64,000 bases of DNA from Symbiodinium sp. CCMP2592 (GCA_905221615.1 CAJNDT010003480.1:466501-530500); one strand, 5' to 3'; numbered from the stretch's first letter, positions 1 to 10,807 are shown. Numbers and translations: made by a program. The notes: generated by a model not told the origin, from the letters alone.

Positions 1-34
<34 letters not shown>

Positions 35-148
35 CCAGCAGCAGCACCAGCAGCAGCAACAGCCCAGCACCAGCAGCACCCAGCAGCAGCCCAGGCAGCA
101 GCCACAGCAGCAGCACCAGCAGCCAGCACCCAGCAGCAGCCCCAGCAG

Positions 149-195
<47 letters not shown>

Positions 196-650
196 CCCGC
201 ACCAGCACCGCACCAGTACAGCACCACAGCTCACCAGCAGTCTACCAGCATCCAGCAGCAACCAGCACCACAAGCACCACCAGCACCACCAGCACCACCA
301 GCACCACCACCACCAGCACCACCAGCACCAGCACCAGCACCAGCACCACACCAGCACCAGCACCAGCACCAGCACCAGCACCAGCACCAGCACCAGCACC
401 AGCACCAGCACCAGCACCAGCACCAGCACCAGCACCAGCACCAGCACCAGCACCAGCTCCAGCCCCAGCTCCAGCTCCAGCTCCAGCTCCAGCTCCAGCT
501 CCAGCTCCAGCTCCAGCTCCAGCTCCAGCTCCAGCTCCAGCTCCAGCTCCAGCTACAGCTACAGCTACAGCTACAGCTACAGCTACAGCTACAGCTACAG
601 CTACAGCTACAGCTACAGCAGCAGCAGCAGCAACAACAACAACAACAATG
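1..650. repeat. CAG/CAGCAC/CAGCTC/CAGCTA low-complexity block
   Basis: This is a continuous triplet/hexanucleotide tract cut by the window edge. It runs in ordered stages: CAG-rich with CAGCAC interruptions (1-330), near-pure CAGCAC (about 330-455), near-pure CAGCTC (about 455-551), near-pure CAGCTA (about 551-617), then CAG and CAA triplets to about 650. Every frame is open, so open frames here (for example a minus-strand Ala/Val/Gly frame) are not evidence of a gene. Confidence 0.95.
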
Positions 651-840
651 ACAACAACAACCTCAAGAGCAACAACAACAACAACGGCAACGACAACGAC
701 AACAAACACCACGGCCACAACAACAACAACAACAGCAACAAGCAACGACAACAGCATACACAGCCACAACCACAGGCACGAAAACAATCACGATCACAAT
801 CACGATTGCAATCACGATCACAATCACACTAGCGATCGCA
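650..840. repeat. ACAACA and CACGATCACAAT repeat tail
   Basis: The CAG block continues as ACAACA-type triplets to about 760. It is followed by a short 'atcacgatcacaatcacg' tandem at about 787-830. No credible gene is seen. Confidence 0.8.
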
Positions 841-899
841 ACCACAAACCCATCCCCAACCACAACCTCAACCAGCCACAACCGTTTTCATGCCAATGG

Positions 900-1700
900 T
901 GCTAGCAGCTAGCACCTTGTTGCAGTTCAATGTGGGCAGATACGAGGAGGAGTCGTTCTGTACCACAACCAAAGTATGGTAGCAGGCGAGCTTACAGTAA
1001 TAGTGTATACTCGTGTGTGTTAGGTTATGGCAACACGTCCTAGACTCAAGCATACCTTGCCAGCTTATGCTAAGCCCGCTTTAAGAATAATTGCATGCAA
1101 CAGTGCACAACTTGTGTACTCGCGCATAGCTAGCAAAGACGTCAGACAGTAGTATCTCGTATACTATGCACTGTAGATACAGCACTCGTCACGTACACCC
1201 AGGCAGCACATCGTGTAAGTGTTTGTATAGCCCATGCAGTGCATGTGCTCAACTTGTTCAAATCACGTTTTCGTTTACGTAACCATGCATCATACTACGT
1301 AGTCAGCACTTCTTGATGTTACATGCCAGCTTCCAAGCACGTACTGCTGCGAACAAGCTATACCGGTCGGTTCATGTTCTTCGAGCCTGTTCCGAAACCC
1401 TAAACCCTAAACTGCTAAACCCCTAGACCCCTCGGGTTGGATTCCGCCAGGCAGAAGCAGCTGGTCAACGGCAGCGGCGCCCCTCCGGCAAACGGCGGTG
1501 AGTGGCAGGCGCCATGCGGTTGAGGGCGTTTAGGATTTAGGGTTTCGGGTTTTAGGGTATAGGGTTTCCAGATTTCGGAGAGAGAGGAGGGAGAGCTAAA
1601 CTTATACCGTGGCTAAGAAGTGATAATGTAGCTGTCCGGTACAACTCCTACAGTAGTATCTTGAGAAAGAAGCCCAAGCCTGAAACTCGAAACCCAGAAA
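900..1700. other. No gene seen; two telomere-like patches
   Basis: This is mostly unremarkable sequence. AAACCCT-type repeats lie at about 1392-1425 and TTTAGGG-type at about 1530-1570. Between them (about 1450-1500) is a GC-rich island bounded by 'ccgccag|gcag' and 'cggcg|gtgagt' that could be a small exon, but its frame cannot be decided. Confidence 0.5.
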
Positions 1701-1754
1701 CCATCGGCTGAAGATGCAGCAGGGTGTCTTGATGTGACGGAACGATGTCTCTAG

Positions 1755-1789
1755 GAGAAGTGCGAGCTTCTCCAGGACAAGTGTCTCGG
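1755..1789 (+). CDS. Candidate coiled-coil microexon (EKCELLQDKCLG)
   Basis: After 'tctctag' the frame reads EKCELLQDKCLG, a charged helical peptide. A GC-type donor (CGGCC) is possible at the end. It is the first of a series of similar plus-strand islands. Very short, so the call rests on position and composition. Confidence 0.3.
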
Positions 1790-2223
1790 CCGTGTGGGAG
1801 TAGAAAAACTGAACAGAGGGGTCTACAAATTAGTTATGGCGTTCCCTTTGTTGCCCTAACTAGCTTCCCTATAGTCGTACCATGTTAATCGATTCTTCCT
1901 ACTTTTGGGGATTTGGATATTCATATAGTGGCGGGGGACAGGGAGGTTGGGAGAACGACCGCGAATTCTCGTACTCGGTGGAGAAGGAAGAGTAGCATCC
2001 ACGCATAGTTATATCCAAGGGTAAAAGGAGGGACCCTTACTAAGGACCCCTGGGTATATACCCTTATTAGAGCTATCAGATACCCATTATAGGGGTAGGG
2101 GTCCCCAATTAAGGGTCCCTCCTTTTCCCCTTTGATTATAGTTAACGGCAATCCGGAAAAACCAAGCTTACAGCCCAAGGCTCTCTCGCCGGGAGGCGGA
2201 GCTCGCGCAGGCAAAATTGCATC

Positions 2224-2345
2224 TACTTGGAGGATCATGGGACTTAGTAACTAAGTAACTAGGGTTATAAATAAGGTGTCCATACTTGTAACTCCATTTC
2301 GGGTACTTATAACCTTACTTACTAAGTCCCATGATCCTCCAAGTA
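2224..2345. mobile_element. MITE family A, full copy
   Basis: A palindromic element with TIRs CTTGGAGGATCATGGGAC / GTCCCATGATCCTCCAAG flanked by TA on both sides, consistent with a TA target duplication. The core is AT-rich, with 'gggttataaataaggt' on one side and 'acttataaccttactta' on the other. About ten further copies lie in the window. Confidence 0.9.
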
Positions 2346-2415
2346 CTACTAAATTGGGAGGTACAGGATCCCAGGGTTGCGTGTCTTTGAGGCCCAGGGG
2401 GAACGAAAACTAAGA

Positions 2416-2464
2416 AGGGGCATATAGGGTCTAATAAAGGGTAGATGGAGGGTCTAGGCTCATG
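2416..2464. repeat. Dispersed repeat family F, partial
   Basis: It contains 'gggtagatggagggtctag' preceded by 'ggggcatatagggtctaat', matching one half of the family-F consensus seen at 15412, 46507, 50971 and 54376. Confidence 0.6.
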
Positions 2465-2535
2465 CCTGGCAGACCTTGAGCTACAGCACGTGGTACTGCG
2501 AGGGGCCACGTTGGCAAAGATATTGGGGCCGGCAC

Positions 2536-2716
2536 GGAGACTCCAAAACCCCTTACTTAAGGAATATACCTTAGTGGTAGTAGGATCCCTATACTACTCT
2601 TAGCATTTAAGGTGCATTCCCCAATTAAGGACATACCTCTTAAATTATGATAGTGATCCCGAACATCATTAGGAATTATGGTATATTCCTTAAGTAAGGG
2701 GTTTCGGAGTCTCTGG
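2536..2716. mobile_element. MITE family B, simple copy
   Basis: The TIRs are GAGACTCCAAAACCCCTTA at the left and TAAGGGGTTTCGGAGTCTC at the right, with AT-rich subterminal 'aaggaatatacctta' / 'tatattccttaagtaagg'. This is the unexpanded relative of the satellite-bearing copy at 38791-40625. Confidence 0.85.
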
Positions 2717-2785
2717 GATGGCTTTGTAAGTGAGGTCACAAGTACCCTGGTTGGAATTGCAAGTATAGTTACCTTATGATGAACC

Positions 2786-2876
2786 CTACCCTAAGGTCCC
2801 AAAGTAGTTCCTCTTTGGGGTTCAAATTTAGCATCCTAGGTAATCCCAAAAGGAACTACTTTGGGGCCTATGGGTA
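2786..2876. mobile_element. MITE family E copy
   Basis: The inverted ends are CTACCCTAAGGTCCCAAAGT and ACTTTGGGGCCTATGGGTAG, about 90 bp in total. Other copies: 18592-18688, 28838-28915 and (degraded) 50140-50230. Confidence 0.85.
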
Positions 2877-2901
2877 GCTGCTAAATCCCATGATCCTCTC
2901 T

Positions 2902-2968
2902 GCGGGGGCCGGGGCTGGTGCGGAGGTGAAGAACGACCTTGAGATGCTGCGTGGAATCTTGGCTGCCA
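2902..2968 (+). CDS. Candidate coiled-coil exon (AEVKNDLEMLRG)
   Basis: A GC-rich island encoding a Gly/Ala stretch, then AEVKNDLEMLRGILAA, heptad-like and charged. It lies directly after a truncated family-A end ('cccatgatcctc') and before telomere-like repeats. The exact splice sites are not clear. Confidence 0.35.
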
Positions 2969-2997
2969 GTTTCCTGGGTTCGGGGTGCACCCCAACA

Positions 2998-3080
2998 CTT
3001 AGGGTTTAAGGTTTAGGGTTTCGGGTTTAAGGGTTTAGGGTTTAAGGGTTCAGGGTTTCGGGCTTTTAACTCAAAACTCT
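2998..3080. repeat. TTTAGGG-type degenerate telomere-like block
   Basis: Several imperfect TTTAGGG units, then an inverted AAACCCT patch at the end. Confidence 0.8.
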
Positions 3081-3090
3081 AAACCCTTTC

Positions 3091-3142
3091 ATATAGGGGC
3101 CTAAATGATTACCTGTACTATTTTGGAGGGTTCCTTATGTTG

Positions 3143-3200
<58 letters not shown>

Positions 3201-3258
3201 TATGTGTGTATATATATATATACATAGTATAACGGGCCCTAATTATTAAGCCCCTACG
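3091..3258. mobile_element. MITE family D with embedded (GA)n
   Basis: The left end is 'atataggggcctaaatgatt' with 'cctgtactattttggagggt'. The right end is 'gggccctaattattaag' then 'cccctacgtt'. The usual core is replaced by a (GA)n tract (about 3146-3202) and a TA/TG tract, making it longer than other copies. Confidence 0.8.
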
Positions 3259-3440
3259 TTACCTTAAACCCCTAATCTTCAAACCCTGCACCCTTAAATC
3301 CTAAAAACCGCTCCCTGGATAAGGGCCGTGAGCTGACGTGGCTCTCTGGGTTCAGCATGGGAGTGGTGTTGCGGGGCACAGGAAGTCACAACATGGCACA
3401 AGGTTTGAGCGCTTACTCCACCATCTGACCTCTTTTCTCA

Positions 3441-3552
3441 ATATAGGAGTTTCCGAACATAGGGGACCCTAATATGCTACCCGAAATAAAAGGATCCTCA
3501 TTATAATAAGGACCCCCAAATAAGGTACCCCTATTTTCGGAAACACCCATAT
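3441..3552. mobile_element. MITE family C copy
   Basis: The TIRs are ATAGGAGTTTCCGAACATAG and CTATTTTCGGAAACACCCAT. The core is AT-rich, with 'ccctaatatgctac' and 'ataaggacccccaaataagg'. Confidence 0.85.
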
Positions 3553-3611
3553 TGTTAAACGCTTAGACACCAGGATGGGCTGACACATCATACCTAAGAC
3601 CATCAGCTTCT

Positions 3612-3875
3612 GTGTGGGCTCTTGGACACCAACCCCTTGCCTGGAGTAGCCAGGGATTTGCACTTGCACGATTCCCAAACCAGTATAGAAAATTGCCGTT
3701 TGAAAGCAGTGTCATAACGCATAAAGAATCACCGAAAGAGGTGACACATAGTAAACAGAAACCCAAAGCGAGAGTGCATGGGTTTGTTTCAAAAGAAGCA
3801 TCGAAATCCACCTGGACCCGCATAGAATTCCAGAAGGAAGCCTTGAGCAAGCCCAACAATACCCTTGTATTGTAA
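3612..3875 (+). CDS. Candidate coding island, Lys/Ser-rich
   Basis: An open frame of 87 codons ending TAA. The second half reads ESPKEVTHSKQKPKARVHGF then FVSKEASKSTWTRIEFQKEA, of protein-like composition. The first codons may be intronic. No family is recognised. Confidence 0.3.
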   Translation: MWALGHQPLAWSSQGFALARFPNQYRKLPFESSVITHKESPKEVTHSKQKPKARVHGFVSKEASKSTWTRIEFQKEALSKPNNTLVL

Positions 3876-4065
3876 TGCCCTATACTTGTAGCGCTTTTTC
3901 GTTATGATTAGTGTTATTGTTACTTTCACTGTACCTAATTATTATACTTGTTGTCATCATAGCATACCGTTGCATTACAGCACCCTTCTATAATCGTAGC
4001 CTGATCTCATGACGATTATTCTTACTGTAATTGTTACGGCCGGTATTGCAGTATCGCTGCCGTAT

Positions 4066-4190
4066 CCCTAAACCCTGAGCTCTAAACCCTAAAAACCCTA
4101 AACCCCTAAACCCTAAACTCCTAAACCCTGAACCCCTACACCCCAAACCCTAAACTCCTAAAGCCTAAACTCCTCAACCCTAGACCATTA
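4066..4190. repeat. AAACCCT telomere-like block
   Basis: A run of about 15 imperfect CCCTAAA units with inserted bases (CCCCTAAA, CCTAAACT). Confidence 0.9.
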
Positions 4191-4232
4191 TACTCGCTTC
4201 TGGTTTTGGTAATCCAAGGTGAGGGTCTCGGC

Positions 4233-4293
4233 CCGGAAGACCCGCAGATTGCGCTGAAACAGCGGCTCTTGGATCTCACGCCACCTGGGCAAC
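4233..4293 (+). CDS. Candidate exon (EDPQIALKQRLLDLTPPG)
   Basis: A GC-rich island between telomere-like blocks; one frame reads PEDPQIALKQRLLDLTPPGQ. Upstream 'ccaag|gtgagg' resembles a splice junction, and a GC donor may follow CTGG. The function is unknown. Confidence 0.35.
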
Positions 4294-4309
4294 ATTAGGA
4301 GTCGGGTTG

Positions 4310-4625
4310 TAGGGTTTGCGGTTTAGGGTTTAGGGGTTTAGGGTTTAGGGTTAGGGCTTTGGGACATTTTACATTTGCTCTTATTGGGCTTAAGAGGATC
4401 ATACCTACCAATATTATCAAAAAAGGCTCTAACAGCACCTCCTGGATTAGGAGTCTGGGTTTAGGGTTTGGGGGTTAGGGGTTAACATTGGAGTCGGGGT
4501 TTAGAGGTTTGGGATTAGGGGTTTATGGGGTATGGGTGTAGGGGGCAACATTTAGGAGTCGGGGTCTAGGGTTTGGGAATTAGGGGTTTGGGTTCAGGGT
4601 AGTTTCTACGGTTTAGAGGGCTTGT
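4310..4625. repeat. TTTAGGG telomere-like block with a family-H repeat inside
   Basis: TTTAGGG-type units at 4310-4355 and 4450-4615 flank a family-H dispersed repeat (4358-4445: 'gggacattttacatttgctc', then 'gggcttaagaggatc', then 'agcacctcctgg'). Confidence 0.85.
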
Positions 4626-4859
4626 TAGGCTTTATAGGGCCTATAGGAGTCCGGAGAGTCGCGGGCTTGAGTTTGAAGCTTGCAGTGTGCTCGAAGGCTT
4701 CTTTATTGTGCTGGCGGGGCGGCAAACTTTCATACAGACTGGGCGTCGCGAAAAGTCAGGGGCCCCTGTTTGATATGAAGCCTAGTCGTAGAGTAGGGAA
4801 CCCTTAACCTTTTTTGGGTAGTGTAGTCCCATGTAGTCCCTTTACACACCCTTCACCTT

Positions 4860-4940
4860 TTTTGGGTAGTGTAGTCCCTATACACTCCCTATATAGCCAT
4901 AACGGTTAACCTTTAGTTCCCCATGACACCCGACAAGTAG
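4860..4940. repeat. Dispersed repeat family J
   Basis: It shares 'ggttaacctttagttcccca' and 'tgacacccgacaag' with 15155-15235, and both are preceded by 'tagtccctata'. No clear TIR is seen. Confidence 0.75.
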
Positions 4941-5236
4941 GTAAGGGTCTTTCAGTAGGGCTGCGGTTGGTTTTATGGAGGGTTGCCGAAGTCTGGGCAA
5001 AGCTCTGACTTTGTGGTCTCTTCTTCGCGGGGTTATGCTATGAGCGGACACCTTGACCCCAGACAGCAAGAGTTTGTTTAATTGTCGACCAGAAGGGAAA
5101 TCAGGCGGCTCACGCTGTTGTTCCGAGTTGCTGTTCATGCCCGTACACTTTGTCTTCAATGTGTTGGTGCTCAAGTCTACTGGCTATGCAGTAAATTTCT
5201 TTCAGTCATACATTGGGTGCACACGAGACCGTATTC

Positions 5237-5480
5237 ATGGCCAAGGAAGAAGAATCGACGGCTGCAGGCGGGTCAGAACAGTGCACCGCGACAGCAGCCG
5301 ACACCCAACTGAGACAGATCCACGTTCACACCACATGGATGAGCCTGTCACTGGTATGGTCGAAGCTTGTCCATCCTGAAATCCTACACCGCAAGCCCGA
5401 AGTTCCCCTTTCATCGGCGCAGGTGAGTGTGGATGGCCAGAGAGTGCGGCTTCAGCAGTTGGAGGTTGGCTGCAGAGTGG
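5237..5480 (+). CDS. Candidate coding island starting ATG GCC AAG
   Basis: From the ATG the frame reads MAKEEESTAAGGSEQCTATA and stays open well past 5480, including VSVDGQRVRLQQLEVG. Composition is protein-like but no family is recognised. It may contain an unrecognised intron. Confidence 0.3.
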
Positions 5481-5636
5481 GGCTTCGGGGGTTCAGCGTT
5501 CAGGTTAAGGTTGCTAAAACTCTGAGACCTGGACTAAGCTTCTCCTCAGGCCCCATGTAATTACCTATATCGTTTTTGCTTGGGTCTCAAAGTACCTATA
5601 CAGGAGCCCCTTGATTATCTAAGCATATACCACATG

Positions 5637-5746
5637 ATATATGGGTGGTTGTCAAAATGATTGTTTTTTTGGGGTACCTTAAATATTAGGTGCCGTATTA
5701 TAATAGGGACCCAAAAAGGGACCATAATTTTGACAAACACCCATAT
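5637..5746. mobile_element. MITE family C-related element
   Basis: The inverted ends are ATGGGTGGTTGTCAAAAT and TTTTGACAAACACCCAT, with an AT-rich core. The termini resemble family C (GGGTGTTTCCG) but GTCAAAA replaces CCGAAAA. Confidence 0.75.
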
Positions 5747-5933
5747 GGGTATATAGATGGTGCCTTCGGGGTAGCTTTGTGGATCCGGGATACGTCGGGT
5801 CTCAACTTCAGGGATTTCGGTTCCGGGCACCGTTGACTCGGTTGGCCTTTGGGACAGTATACAGTTTATAGATGTTTTCATATTGGGCCTGAGAGGGTTT
5901 AGGGTGTCGTGTTCAGGGTATTTGGGGTTTACG

Positions 5934-6006
5934 GTGGGACTTTCCCATATTAGCCTGAGAGCGGATCTAATTTATGAATAATGTCCAAAGGCTTCAAGAG
6001 GCCAAC
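5934..6006. repeat. Family H repeat, diverged
   Basis: The order matches the other family-H copies ('gggactttcccatattagcc', 'gagagcggatct', 'aaaggcttcaagagg') with many substitutions. Confidence 0.5.
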
Positions 6007-6194
6007 CTTCATGAACTTGCACGACTTGAAGCTTGTTGATAGCGCGAGAGATGCAGCTACTGCCAAATTCCGCTTATCTTCGCCTGGCTATCCTGCTGTG
6101 CCCTAGGCTGCAGTCTCGGGACCGTTAGGGTGCGGAAGGACAGCACATCTGGAGGTAGTGATACCTATGCCCCAAATGCCAAGACTAACTCCAA

Positions 6195-6300
6195 ATGCCA
6201 AAAGCCTAAGCCCTCCACCCTAAACCCTAAGCCCTAAACCCATAAGCCCTAAGCCCTCAGCCCTAAACCCTGAGCCCTCAACCCTAAGCCCCAAGCCACT
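6195..6300. repeat. AAACCCT/AAGCCCT telomere-like block
   Basis: Repeated CCCTAAACCC, CCCTAAGCCC and CCCTCAGCCC units. Confidence 0.85.
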
Positions 6301-6555
6301 AAGCCCGAAGCTCACTGTGGCGAACTCCTGAAGTTGAAACCCCAACGGGTGAAGTGAAAGTGTTGATCAACCTTTTTTTCGCGAGCCCTAAGGCTTGAAG
6401 AGTCGAAATACCATTTCAAGGCTGTAAATACACTGATGCTCGGTAGGTTTAGGTGCCAAAAACCATTCAGGAGGACGGTGGTTGAGGCTTAAGCCCCGAT
6501 AGTTTGGCTACTTGGACCCTCCAGGACTCTAGGGAATGCTTACAGCCTACCTCCC

Positions 6556-6606
6556 GTCGAGGCTGAGGCCAAGCGGCCAAAGGAAGAGGCCAAGAAATTG
6601 GCAGAG
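6556..6606 (+). CDS. Coiled-coil microexon (VEAEAKRPKEEAKKLAE)
   Basis: A 51-nt phase-0 island reading VEAEAKRPKEEAKKLAE, followed directly by a GTGGGT donor. Upstream codons (AYSLPP) are also open, so the acceptor could lie earlier. Lys/Glu/Ala-rich helix. One of the best members of the 1.7-19 kb series. Confidence 0.5.
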
Positions 6607-6803
6607 GTGGGTCCCGCTTGTGCCGAGTACTGCGAGCCCGCCTGGCAAACACAGGGTGGGGCGCGTAGTCGGTAATCAATGAGTTTCAGTTCGACGGCAC
6701 TCAATTCGTGTTTTTTCCGAGAGTGTGTGAGAGAAGGGAATTATCTGACAGCAGCATCTTGCTTGCAAGACGCAAGTTGCCACATGTTTTGTTGACTCGG
6801 CAG

Positions 6804-6866
6804 CTTCCAGCGCTGCAGGAGATGGCCATGCAAAATGCGGCGCTCCTCTATGGCGAAGGAGGAAAC
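6804..6866 (+). CDS. Candidate exon (LPALQEMAMQNAALLYGEGG)
   Basis: Reads LPALQEMAMQNAALLYGEGG and ends before a GTAGAG donor. Upstream 'ctgcag|gag' offers an alternative acceptor inside the island. Same strand and style as neighbouring islands. Confidence 0.45.
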
Positions 6867-6924
6867 GTAGAGGACCGCTGGTGGTTCTAGATTGCTGGTG
6901 GTTCTAGCTTGTCTTACTAGTTTT

Positions 6925-7020
6925 GTTTATGTATATATATATATATATGTATGGATATGTGTACATGCATAGTATAGGCAGGAATGTACATAGACGTTTG
7001 CAGATGACTCTGTGTGTGTG

Positions 7021-7056
<36 letters not shown>

Positions 7057-7065
7057 TGCAGTGTG
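6925..7065. repeat. TA/TG microsatellite
   Basis: (TA)n at about 6933-6950, then (TG)n and (TA)n at about 7010-7060. Open frames here are Tyr/Ile low complexity. Confidence 0.9.
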
Positions 7066-7223
7066 TTTTGGCATGAAAGTAAGTATCGCTGCCCGGTTCA
7101 CTCGAGCCGTGTAGGGTAGGGCGCAGACGCAGTCGGCAGGTTTACAGGCTTTGATTTCGGGGAGGTCACGAACCCCTGACACAGCGTGTAAGCTGAAGCT
7201 TCAAAAGCCTTCAGCCATAGCCG

Positions 7224-7347
7224 TACTTAAAGGTTCATGGGACTTAGTAACCAGAGTTATAAACAAGGTAACTATACTTATAACTAAATAGGTGCACAGT
7301 TAAGGTACTTATAACCTTACTTACTAAGTCCCATGATCCTCCAAGTA
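7224..7347. mobile_element. MITE family A copy
   Basis: The left end is slightly diverged (TACTTAAAGGTTCATGGGAC); the right end GTCCCATGATCCTCCAAGTA is intact. TA flanks both ends. Confidence 0.9.
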
Positions 7348-7990
7348 GCCTGGGCCCTCCTCACTAGAAAGACCAGAGGCTACGTATTGGCCCGTCCTCC
7401 GTTCCGTGAGTGGAAACAGTAGAACTAAGACTTGCCGTTCCAGCAGGGCGACCCGAGCTACCAGTGGCCTTAGTTAGTTGCTGAAGCATGGAAGTTGAAG
7501 AGCGCCATCACACCAGGTTTTGATGTCTCAAAGATGAAAAAGGCCCGTTGGGCAACAACCTGCCCACAGATAGACGCAGGACTGGAAGAAGAAATACCTT
7601 GCGACTTCCAATCAGCTGCAGCAGGCCCGTCCGGAGGAGTTTTCCTTTGCTTTAATGGTTAAATCTGTGTGGCTCTGCGGTGCTCTGTGAAAGCAGGACC
7701 GGAGCTGTAATGAGGATCTGCTAGTTTGCTGTTAGCTGCCCTCTTTCTCCAGCTCCAAGTTCTCAAACTGGCCTTTGCTGAGCACATGTCCCCCAGCCGC
7801 GCCTTGTCTGTGGATCATTCTTACTACAGGGGTCTGAATAAGAAGTGCCAGTAATCCCGGGTTTAATCATGCTGTAACCCCATATAACTACTACGCTTAC
7901 TACGCTGTACTATACCGCCACACCCTGTTCTAGTTCTGAAGCCGCCTACATCAGGTCGCAGGTTCAGACCACAGCGACATGAATGTGACA
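7348..7990. other. No clear gene
   Basis: Unique sequence without a convincing long frame. A charged peptide near 7490-7515 (MEVEERHHTR) could be a further microexon, but no splice sites are decisive. Confidence 0.3.
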
Positions 7991-8009
7991 GACAGCCCGT
8001 CGCCAACAG

Positions 8010-8072
8010 GTGCGCCACGAGCTTCAAGAGCTCCGTACCCAAACCCAGAAGCAGAAGAAGGCCGCGAATATG
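8010..8072 (+). CDS. Coiled-coil exon (VRHELQELRTQTQKQKKAAN)
   Basis: After 'cgccaacag' the frame reads VRHELQELRTQTQKQKKAAN, a strong heptad-like sequence. The upstream frame (RRQQ) is also open. The 3' boundary is not fixed. Confidence 0.45.
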
Positions 8073-8793
8073 AGATGTTGGAGTAATTGCAATTTAATTA
8101 GAAAGGGGATTGTAAGGGAATACTACGACTCATGATGTACGTTTTTGTTTATATCAGGGGTTGTCACGGTATCGTTGGGCTTTTCGGAGGTTTCCATGTT
8201 CTTGTGAGGGTGTAGGAGCAACTAGTAATAGTTATGCCTTATGGTCCCTATGTTACTATAGAACCGGAACAGGCCCTGGTACTGGCAATGGCAAGCTCCT
8301 TGTATAGCAGGAGCACTTGCTTTTCCCGCTGTGCTTTTCAATCGTTGCGGTCGTCGGTTGTCAGAGCTTCCAGAACAGCTTTCAGAACTACAGTGCAGCA
8401 GTGGTGCCTCATCTTTTGCGACGATATCCATCTGTGATAGTACTCCACTGGTGACAGGTTCTGATGAAGGAGTTGGGCACAGATGAGAGCATCCAGCAGG
8501 CGGGATCCGCGCAACAGTTCGACAGTCTGAAGTGCTACGTAACTACATCGCGCGCAGAAATCCTCGGGCCCGAGGGTTACTCAACTGCTGTATTTGGTGC
8601 TGATTCGTGCTGCAATGCAGTACTGACAGATGAGCCGCCCGCATACCGTACAGTTCAGGGTTACTCAACTGTTTTGTTTATGCTTTTGTTGGTTCGGCGG
8701 CTGCTGCATGAGTTGCCACCCAACTGCTGGATGAACATCCAGAACCAAAGTTGTACTCTCAGCATGAAAAGAGCAAAGCCAGCCACATTGACA

Positions 8794-8888
8794 TACTTGG
8801 AAGTTCGTGGGACGTGGTAATACAAATTATACATATTAGTGATGATTACTTATACCCAACTATGCCAAGTCCCATGATGCTACAAGTA
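8794..8888. mobile_element. MITE family A, degraded
   Basis: The ends TACTTGGAAGTTCGTGGGAC and AAGTCCCATGATGCTACAAG show several mismatches to the consensus. Confidence 0.65.
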
Positions 8889-9059
8889 GGCCCTAAACGC
8901 TATCATAGACGCTAGAGCCGTGTAGATCGGGAACCCTTATATAAGGGGTAGGCAGACAGCCGCAAGAGAGTTTTGCATGAGCATGTGCACAGCAGAAATG
9001 AAGGCCAGCCTCTAGATCCGGCCACCATCAGTTTGATGATTCGCCCATCGACTATGAAA

Positions 9060-9245
9060 GAATATACTACACACATATATACATACATACATATATACAT
9101 ATACATATACATATACATACATATGTATATATATATATATGTATATGTATATATGGATGTATGTATATACATATATATATATATATTATCTCTCGCTCTC
9201 TCTGTCCGTCACCCTCTCTCGCTCTCTCTCCATCTCGCTCTCTCT

Positions 9246-9339
<94 letters not shown>

Positions 9340-9416
9340 ATGTACATATCTACATAACCCATAATGTACTGCCACATATTTATGTATATATATATATATA
9401 TATATACCAGTATATA

Positions 9417-9478
<62 letters not shown>

Positions 9479-9575
9479 CATACTGTAAACAAGAAGTGAT
9501 ATATCTACATGCGTATACATATATATATATATGTGTGTGTGTATATATATATATATATATGCATGTCTGTATATG
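9060..9575. repeat. (TA)n, (CT)n, (TA)n microsatellite block
   Basis: TA/CA-rich at 9068-9190, near-pure (CT)n at about 9190-9336, TA-rich at about 9380-9475, then TA/TG to 9560. All open frames here (Ser-Leu, Arg-Glu, Tyr-Ile) are artefacts. Confidence 0.95.
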
Positions 9576-9640
9576 TCAATCAGAAGGTTTCTGCTTTGAA
9601 CAGCTCCTACGCTGTGTCGGAGTCGGAGTCCCTGTAGGCC

Positions 9641-9712
9641 ATGGCGGTCGCAGACGACCCTTTGGCCGTTCAGTGGAAGGGTCGCGCCGCGCAGATAGCT
9701 CTTCGGCTGCAA
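9641..9712 (+). CDS. Candidate exon ([20 protein letters not shown])
   Basis: The frame runs [20 protein letters not shown] then LRLQ and ends before a GTACTC donor. An ATG begins the island but may be an internal Met. It fits the helical style of the other islands. Confidence 0.45.
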
Positions 9713-10807
9713 GTACTCTTGCTATCTCAGTAACTCTTAGCAGCTCAGTAGGTAACCGTGGCCCTCACTACGCCCTAATTTCCGTAGTTTGAATGGCTAA
9801 CCTTTCTTTGGGCCATGAAACTCAGCATCTAGGGTAGTATTCTACTGCCCTTTTGAACAAGGATTATCGTAACCATGATCATCATTGTTGCTGCGACTAC
9901 CTCTGAACTATTTCTTTTCTGTTGTTCTCCAGTACCACGCTGTCGCTTTAAGCCCTAAAAACCCTCCAATCCACCGCAACAACCATGATCCCCCCGCCTC
10001 ACTCCTCAAACCTTGGAAAAAGTTAATCCCCGTAAGCCGCGGTCATCATAACCCCGCTAGGCCTCTATGAAACCTATTGCTTACGAATCCTAAGTCCTAA
10101 CTTGCCTAAACTCACTGGAATCCAGAAACCCTAAGTTCAGCTCAGCAACATGCCACACGCTCCACAGCCTGTCTAGAGTGTAGAGTTTTAAACACCCTGC
10201 AAACCCACTTAAACCATACACCCCAATTCTAGCTGTTATTTAAGAAGCCTTCGGTCTCATTATGCCAGCGTAGCTCCCCGAGCAGAGAAAGAGCACCACG
10301 ACGACCCGACCCAAAGACCACCAGCAGACCACGAAGAGATCACCAATAGACCACCAAGGAACCAGCAGGAGACCACTTGGAGATGCCGATTCAGAATCAC
10401 TGCCAATATGCTTTCCCTCAAGCACTGGCGGGATTCTGGGAGATTTGGGCACTGCCACAAAACTGCTTTCCTTCAAGTACACTGGCACGATTTAATTTAG
10501 GATGAGCAAAATGTCTCAAGGTGGTGCCCCGCTCCCCGCCCCCGAAAAGTACATGCCGTGTCTTGCAATGTGCATTGAATCTGGTTCGGCAGCCCTAAAC
10601 CTAAACCCTAAACCGTTTCCAGCGCATCGCGCCACACGCCTCGTCGAATGATTTTTCGCGCTCGGGCGGGGAATCCGAACGTGAGTAAGCCACAGTGGTA
10701 GCACACCGTCTCGGGGGGAAAACAGCATGGGTTTCGCCAAAGTCTATGCACCCTGAAGCCCAAGAGATTTGCAGGGTTTGGGTTCGGAGTTCCTGCCTAA
10801 TTCCAAG

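Noticed and set aside
242-905. Open frames of 181 and 85 codons in the CAG/CAA block
   Set aside because: Pure low-complexity translation of simple repeats, open in all frames.
8973-9488. Long Ser/Leu, Arg/Glu and Tyr/Ile frames
   Set aside because: Translations of (CT)n and (TA)n microsatellites.
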